The notes beneath the pieces are model-generated. The model searched no databases. It saw only the letters and a list, made by a program, of their open reading frames with translations, and was not told where the DNA came from. The translations under genes were made by a program, and so were the position numbers. 64,000 bases of DNA from contig NC_041019.1 of assembly GCF_004193775.1 (NCBI RefSeq), positions 32,677,280 through 32,741,279 of the forward strand, written 5' to 3'. Shown one piece after another: positions 59,072 through 64,000 of this stretch (positions within the stretch are counted from its first letter, which is position 1; each line of letters begins with the position of its first letter). Source of the stretch: Glycine soja (lineage: Eukaryota > Streptophyta > Magnoliopsida > Fabales > Fabaceae).

Positions 59072-60046
59072 TGATCTAAGCTCCATTGCAGCTTGTAGGC
59101 CTAGGATCTTCTTCATCAATGGATTCCTTTGCTTCTTGGAAGATGAATGGCAATGGAATGGAGAAGGAAGAGAGAGAGGAGACGCCACTTCAAGGAGAAG
59201 ATGAGTCTAGAAGAAGCTCACCACCATAGGAGGCCATGGATAAGAGCTTGGAGGAAGAAGAAGATGAATGAAGGGAGAGGGAGAGAAGAGCACGAACTTT
59301 TGTGCTTTAAAAGAGCTCTGAAATCTGAAGTTTAATTTTCAAATGAGCAAAGTTGAAAAAAAATGCACACACATGACCTCTATTTATAGTCTAAGTGTCA
59401 CACAAAATTAGAGGGAAATTTGAATTTCAATTCAAATTTCACTTGAATTTGAAATTGAATTTGTGGAGCCAAACTTTGGAGCCAAAATTTCACTAATTAT
59501 GATTAGTGAATTTTAGTTATGGTTCAGCCCACTAGTCCAAGATCAATTCCAAGATTCTCCACTAAGTGTGCTTAGGTGTCATGAGGCATGTAAAGCATGA
59601 AGGACATGCACAAAGTGTGATTATATGATGTGGCAATGGGGTTTAGTAAGCAAATGCTCACCTCCCCCTCTAAAATTTAATTGGATTGGGCTTCAACCAA
59701 TTCAATTAAATTTATTTCCAACCACACACCTCAAATATTCACTTAGTGCATGTGAAATTACAAAACTACCCCTAATACAAAAACTAGTCTAGGTGCCCTA
59801 AAATACAAGGGCTGAAAAATCCTATATTTCTAAGGTACCCTACCTACATTATGGAGCCCTAAATACAAGGCCCAAAATTAATGAAACCTTAATCTAATAT
59901 GTACAAAGATAAGTGGGCTTATACTTATCCCATGGGCCGAAAATCTACACTAAGGCTCATGAGAACCCTAGGGCCTTCTCTTGCATCTTTGGTCTAATCT
60001 TCTTGGAGTCTTCTATCTAATGTCCTTGGGGGGTAGGCTTGCATCA
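59072..60046 (-). mobile_element. Solo LTR inside LTR I
   Basis: On the minus strand TGATGCAAGCC...TTAGATCA, 975 bp, with TSD CTAAC (59067-59071) / TTAAC (60047-60051), one mismatch. A minus-strand TATA box (CTATAAATAGAGG near 59390) supports the orientation. The plus-strand ORF at 59147-59335 has no domain. Confidence 0.82.
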
Positions 60047-60446
60047 TTAACCGCCTGAGAATTCTTTGTCCCAACACATTGGAGGGTACATCCTTTGTGG
60101 TACAAGTATAGGGTACATCTACTTGGGAATTATTCTACTGAGAACAAGAGAGGGTACATCTCTTTTGGATCAGTTCAAGTGGAGGGTACATCCACTTGGT
60201 TATTCAAAGAGAACAAGGGAGGGTACATCCCTTGAAGATTTTTGGCTTGTAAAGGATTTTACAAGGTTGAAAGAAATCTCAAGAACCGCGGGTTGCTTGG
60301 GGACTGGATGTAGGCACGGTTTGTGGCCGAACCAGTATAAATCTTGTGTTTGTCTTCTTCTTCCCTACTCTCTTTAATTTCCGCTGTGTACTTTTAATTC
60401 AACCCCCCCCCTTCTTAATTATTCCGAGACCACTTGATCCAACAAG

Positions 60447-60458
60447 TGGTATCAGAGC
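60447..60458 (+). other. Initiator-Met-type primer-binding site
   Basis: TGGTATCAGAGC two bases after the LTR end, the classic tRNA-iMet PBS of plant Ty1/copia elements, including SIRE. Confidence 0.9.
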
Positions 60459-60494
60459 AGGTTTCTTGTAGAAAGTTTCACAACTTCAAGATTC

Positions 60495-60536
60495 ATGGCT
60501 TCCTCAAATTCTCTGTTTCCGGAAGGAAACTCCATC
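60495..60536 (+). pseudogene. First 14 codons of SIRE-type gag
   Basis: ATG opens MASSNSLFPEGNSI, the usual start of this gag family in soybean (from memory). It is cut after 14 codons by the J insertion. Confidence 0.7.
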
Positions 60537-62176
60537 TGTAACATCCTGGAAATTTCTACCCGGAGTTTTCGGAAACGATGTATTTTGAATGATTATATAT
60601 ATAAGTATTATTCAGTGTATATGCCTATATGTTCTTGGTAAGGGTAGGAATAGTGGGGGCAAGATATGCGGGTTAGGCTAATTAAGGAAGAGAAGTCCAT
60701 AACTGGGAGGTTATGGGTTAATTCTTAATTAATTAGTTTAAAAATCATCGTTTTGCGTGCGACTTAGAATTTAACGAAACCAACCTCTGAATCACGCTTG
60801 GGGTTTTATTCTGAACGTTTTGATATATATATTGCTTGCTTTCGAAAACTGGCCCCGACGGACGCAGAGAAACGCGAGAAACTGGAACCAGAGAAACGGC
60901 ACGCAAACCGAGGCAGGATTTTTAGCGTTTCAAAGGTCAGATTTTCCTCACTTTTGTGACTGAGTATGGGTCACAGTCAAAAAGAGAAAGTGGGCCCTTC
61001 TTGCTCCACTCAAATGGAGACATGTGGCATTGCTTAAATAAAATAATAGAAAAAAAAAAGAAAACCCTTTTATTAAGATCAAAAAGCAACTCTCTCTCTC
61101 TTCACTCAGCAGAAAAAAAAAAAAAATTCAGACAGCTCTCCCTCTCTCTCACGCAGCCTTCTTCTTCTTTTCTCTCATCCACCATTGTTGCCTAACAAAG
61201 CTCCAACCTTTGGCCATCATTTCTGCCCCAAATCGTGAAAGGAGGGCGTTTTTGGAGTCGTGAAGTGCGTGGCTACGAGTGGGACTTCGAAATTTCAGGT
61301 TTGGGTGGACTTCTTTCTCTCTTAAATTTCGTGGGTATGGGGTTTTGGGAGATATGATGGGTAGTCTTGCTAGGTTTCTGCTGTGTGATGATTATTTGTG
61401 AAGGAACTTGTTGAAAGCTTGTTGAAATTGCCATGTTGGGATGAGTTAGACATACCCATTCTGTTTTAGGGTTTTGTGATGATGTTTATATGCTGAAATT
61501 GCCTATGGAAACTGTTAGAGATGAAGGGTAGAGTTAACCTAGGGTTAGAAAGTGAGAATGTGGTGTTGTGAGTGGAAAAAGAGTGAGGCTTTGAGAGTTG
61601 GAAGGCTAAGTCTGAATTCTGTGGTAAATGGAGGTTAAAGTGAGTTAATACTAGCTTGAAATGTCATTTAGGACTTGGGAGAAAGCTTGGACTGTGCTAG
61701 AGAGAAAAACAAATGATCAAAGTGAATAAAGAGCCATTTCTAGGGCAAAATTGGGTGTTGAGGAGTCAAATTTTGATTCGGTGGAATTTTAGGTGTAAAT
61801 TCAGTTTGAGCAAGTTTAGATTGATGTTATGGACTTGTGTGAGGTGAGAGTTTGCTTCAAATTTATCTCATTCTAAATTTCACTTTTCAAACCTAGAAAA
61901 CCCATTGAATTGAGGGGTTTTGGACACCTAGATTCTGTGTTGTTGTGTTTTGAAGCTTGACTTTGGGTTAGACATGATTGATACATGATTTGGGACTTGT
62001 AGGATTTGATTTGGGCAAGATTGGATGAGGGGAAGTGTGGTTTTCGAAATATGCTCTTTGTGCAGATTTTGTTGTATAATTGTGCAGCAGAATTTTGCAC
62101 AAGTGCAGAAAAATCCATGTATTTGCTGGTTGTGGAAAGAGTAATGTAGAATGAGTTCTGGATGTTTGCTACTAGA

Positions 62177-62247
62177 TCCCAACGGTCAAAATGTAGGCTT
62201 ATGCACTATAGACTTCCAGTAAAATTTTGGAGTCGATCCAACGGTTA
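62177..62247 (+). promoter_or_regulatory. Paired CCAACGG module in J
   Basis: CCCAACGGTCA at 62178 and TCCAACGGTTA at 62236, 58-59 bp apart. Both match the MSA consensus exactly. Relative to the TGTAACA end its orientation is opposite to that in F and C'. Confidence 0.5.
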
Positions 62248-62909
62248 ACGAATTGGATCGAAGGAATTGTTACTGGGGTCTTTAAGTGAGAAAAGCTGTG
62301 ATTTTGGTTAGTGTGTTGAGCAGAGTTTTCTGCCTTTGCCCTGTTTTGCTTGGCTGTGATAGCTTGTGCTGTTTGAATGTTGTTTTGCTTGGATGTTGTG
62401 GAAGCTTGGGAGGATTGATGGGGACCCGGTGTTGAGAGAAATGAGGATATGGGCTACGTGGGAGTACGTGAGCTCAGTTGGAGGTGGGCAACAGGGGATG
62501 GTGGGTTTATGCACGCATTGTGGATGTGGAAAACTTGTTGTGCACCATCGCCCGACCGCCACCTAGTACCACATGTGATGGGTACCCCATAATCCTACAA
62601 GCTCGAGATGAGGAAGTGTTGAAGGGTGAAACTTCCTGCTTTTATTGTTGACCACAGAGTGGTACCTGGAGATATGTCGCGGGGGTCAGGAGACCTTGGG
62701 GACGTCAGGTGGGGTGCTATTGCCCAAAACCAAGCTTGGCCAATCCCGACCCAACCCGGGTATAGTCGGTTAGTGAGAACCTGTGATGTACCTAAACAGG
62801 CGGGCTCCTGGCAGTCAACAGATAAAAGGAACAAAGACCACAAAGCAAGGAGGTTTGTGGTGGCTGGCCAGCTGTGAACTTTGATTGATATGTGGGTTAT
62901 GGCCTCTGG

Positions 62910-63299
62910 TAATCGATTACCAAGGGTGGGTAATCGATTACAAGGCTTAAAAATGAAGACAGGAGGCTAAGATGGTCTTTGGTAATCGATTACCACGGGG
63001 TGTAATCGATTACCAGGCTTGAAAACGAGGTCAGGAAGCTAGGGAAGCCTCTGGTAATCGATTACCAAGGGGTGTAATCGATTACCAGGCTTAAAAAGGG
63101 AACTGGGAGATGGTGGAAGCCTCTGGTAATCGATTACCAGCCTGTGTAATCGATTACACAGAGGAATGGGTCACTGGTAATCGATTACCAGGCATGTGTA
63201 ATCGATTACACAGTGCATTATTGCATATTTCATGTCCTGAGGCTGTGTAATTCAAGTTTAGCCTCTGGTAATCGATTACCAAGGCTGTGTAATCGATTA
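62910..63299. promoter_or_regulatory. Six TAATCGATTA pairs in J
   Basis: Palindrome starts: 62910/62931, 62983/63003, 63054/63075, 63127/63147, 63178/63199 and 63269/63290. Within each pair the spacing is 20-21 bp; pairs recur about every 51-91 bp. Most first members extend to the 16-bp palindrome TGGTAATCGATTACCA. Function unknown. Confidence 0.6.
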
Positions 63300-63422
63300 C
63301 CAGAGATGGAAATCCTTAAAATACCCCTTTTACTTGCATGTAGTGGTTATGAGACAAATGGTGTGCAGTGCAGTTAGATTCTTGTGAAAGAGTCTACCCC
63401 TTTCTTTCCTTTCTTGTAGATC

Positions 63423-63629
63423 GTGATGGCGGCGCAGCTAATCCGTGATCGAGTAGAGATGGAGTGCCTAGAGGGAGCTTGGGAGACCCTCGAAGGCAAC
63501 ACGAGGTGCCGATTTCGGGGCACCATTCGATTCACGGCTACTTCTTTGGTGCATCCAGATGAACCTACACGGACGCTTCAGCGCACGGTGGAGTGGACAG
63601 CTCCTTGGATTAGTTTTGTGTATTTTTGA
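63423..63629 (+). CDS. Small hypothetical ORF in J
   Basis: An ORF of 68 codons (or 67 from the second Met) in a locally GC-richer stretch, ending in a stop at 63629. I recognise no family. The sequence just upstream (CTTTCCTTTCTTGTAG at 63405-63420) looks like a polypyrimidine tract and 3' splice site, so it could be the last exon of a spliced transcript started in J. It could also be chance. Confidence 0.3.
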   Translation: MMAAQLIRDRVEMECLEGAWETLEGNTRCRFRGTIRFTATSLVHPDEPTRTLQRTVEWTAPWISFVYF

Positions 63630-64000
63630 GGGTGGGTGTATCTAGGACTGACTGTTAGGTTTACTCTTTTGTTTTGTATGGGTAGACCTGATGTATAGGA
63701 ATTTGATTATTGTATACTTGTGGCTGAAGCCACCACTATGGATACCTTTGCTCTGGATGACACTATGTATTTTGTAAAACTCCCATATTTTGGACAGCTT
63801 TAAATGATGAATGCGTTTATGATCGATCTTGTTATTTGAAAAGAAAGCGTTAGCAACTTTATTTGTAAAAGAGTTTATCGACCGTATTTTATTCTTTTAT
63901 TTTCACGTGACGACCTAAAGTAATGGCTGGTACATTCTTTCTTTTGAAAAAGCAAAATAGTTTAGAGATTATGAGCGGTGAGAAAGAAATGACTCTGAAT

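Larger units (their letters stand above)
57896..60444 (+). mobile_element. SIRE-type LTR (I)
   Basis: TGTTAGAGAT...TTGATCCAACA, 2549 bp including a 975-bp solo LTR (59072-60046), so about 1.57 kb originally. It is preceded by a PPT and followed by a PBS and gag start; this means it is either a shared LTR between tandem elements or the relic of LTR-LTR recombination. It contains AAGATTCAAG repeats (58035-58175), three TAATCGATTA pairs, GACTAACCGCCTGAGA repeats (58880-59071, resumed at 60047) and five AGGGTACATC repeats (60085-60232). Confidence 0.8.
60537..64000 (+). mobile_element. J: TGTAACATCC-type LTR or element, incomplete
   Basis: Starts TGTAACATCCTGGAAATTTC directly in the SIRE gag start (left 5-bp flank CCATC) and runs past the window end. 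It has a TATA-like TGATATATATATTGC near 60820 and pyrimidine-rich CT repeats at 61084-61170. No RT-like protein is seen in 3.4 kb, so the visible part is probably LTR. It contains the inverted CCAACGG module (62177-62247), twelve TAATCGATTA palindromes and one GC-richer ORF. Confidence 0.55.

Noticed and set aside
60447..60458. TGGTATCAGAGC as part of a tRNA gene
   Set aside because: Only the 12-base primer complement next to an LTR is present, with no tRNA arms around it.
61873..62877. Several 60-85 codon ORFs on both strands of J
   Set aside because: They overlap in opposite frames, lack domains, and some contain the regulatory module. Probably chance.

Overview
The window looks like a heterochromatic, probably pericentromeric, block of a legume genome, most likely Glycine (soybean or a close relative). 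I found no convincing host gene, tRNA, rRNA or CRISPR array. Nearly everything is nested LTR retrotransposons. The host call rests on family resemblance: Athila/Calypso-type Ty3 polyproteins, a SIRE-type Ty1 LTR with initiator-Met primer site and gag start, and Tat/Ogre-type gag. Boundaries come from TG...CA ends, 5-bp target-site duplications (TSDs), primer-binding sites (PBS) and polypurine tracts (PPT), all read by eye.

Region 1 (1-19248) is a minus-strand Athila-type element (A) with LTRs at 148-1243 (truncated) and 17835-19248. Its interior holds a mosaic solo LTR (C, 4916-9203) that itself contains another solo LTR (B1, 7962-9133, TSD ACCTT), followed by a decayed Athila-type element (B2, 9204-17514). 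B2 has recognisable gag, protease, RT, RNase H and an integrase that lost its catalytic core. A's own pol is gone, and the C flanks do not match, which suggests LTR-LTR recombination.

Region 2 (19249-27431) starts with a plus-strand Calypso-like RT pseudogene (G) split by a SIRE-like solo LTR (H). A D-related LTR scrap (K) follows, then a long plus-strand LTR (F) that contains a 3.1-kb solo LTR (C', 22010-25155, TSD GAAAT), then a plant-transposon-domain gene fragment.

Region 3 (27432-57303) is a minus-strand LTR (E) of the same family as F. Two Tat/Ogre-type elements of one family sit inside it in opposite orientation: D1 (+, 28185-39785, TSD TTACT/TTAGT) and D2 (-, 39974-55495, TSD ATACA). 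They lie tail to tail only 188 bp apart. Both have gag but no visible pol, and both carry a passenger LTR at the same internal site.

Region 4 (57304-64000) is the 3' end of a SIRE-type element, its LTR (57896-60444, with a 975-bp solo LTR inside), its PBS and the first 14 gag codons. These are cut by another LTR-like sequence (J) that runs off the window.

The signals least explained by ordinary annotation are (i) pairs of the palindrome TAATCGATTA at 20-21 bp spacing in four different LTRs, with six pairs in J; (ii) an approximately 70-bp module with two CCAACGG boxes about 59-60 bp apart in four LTRs; and (iii) the very large inverted repeat formed by D1 and D2.
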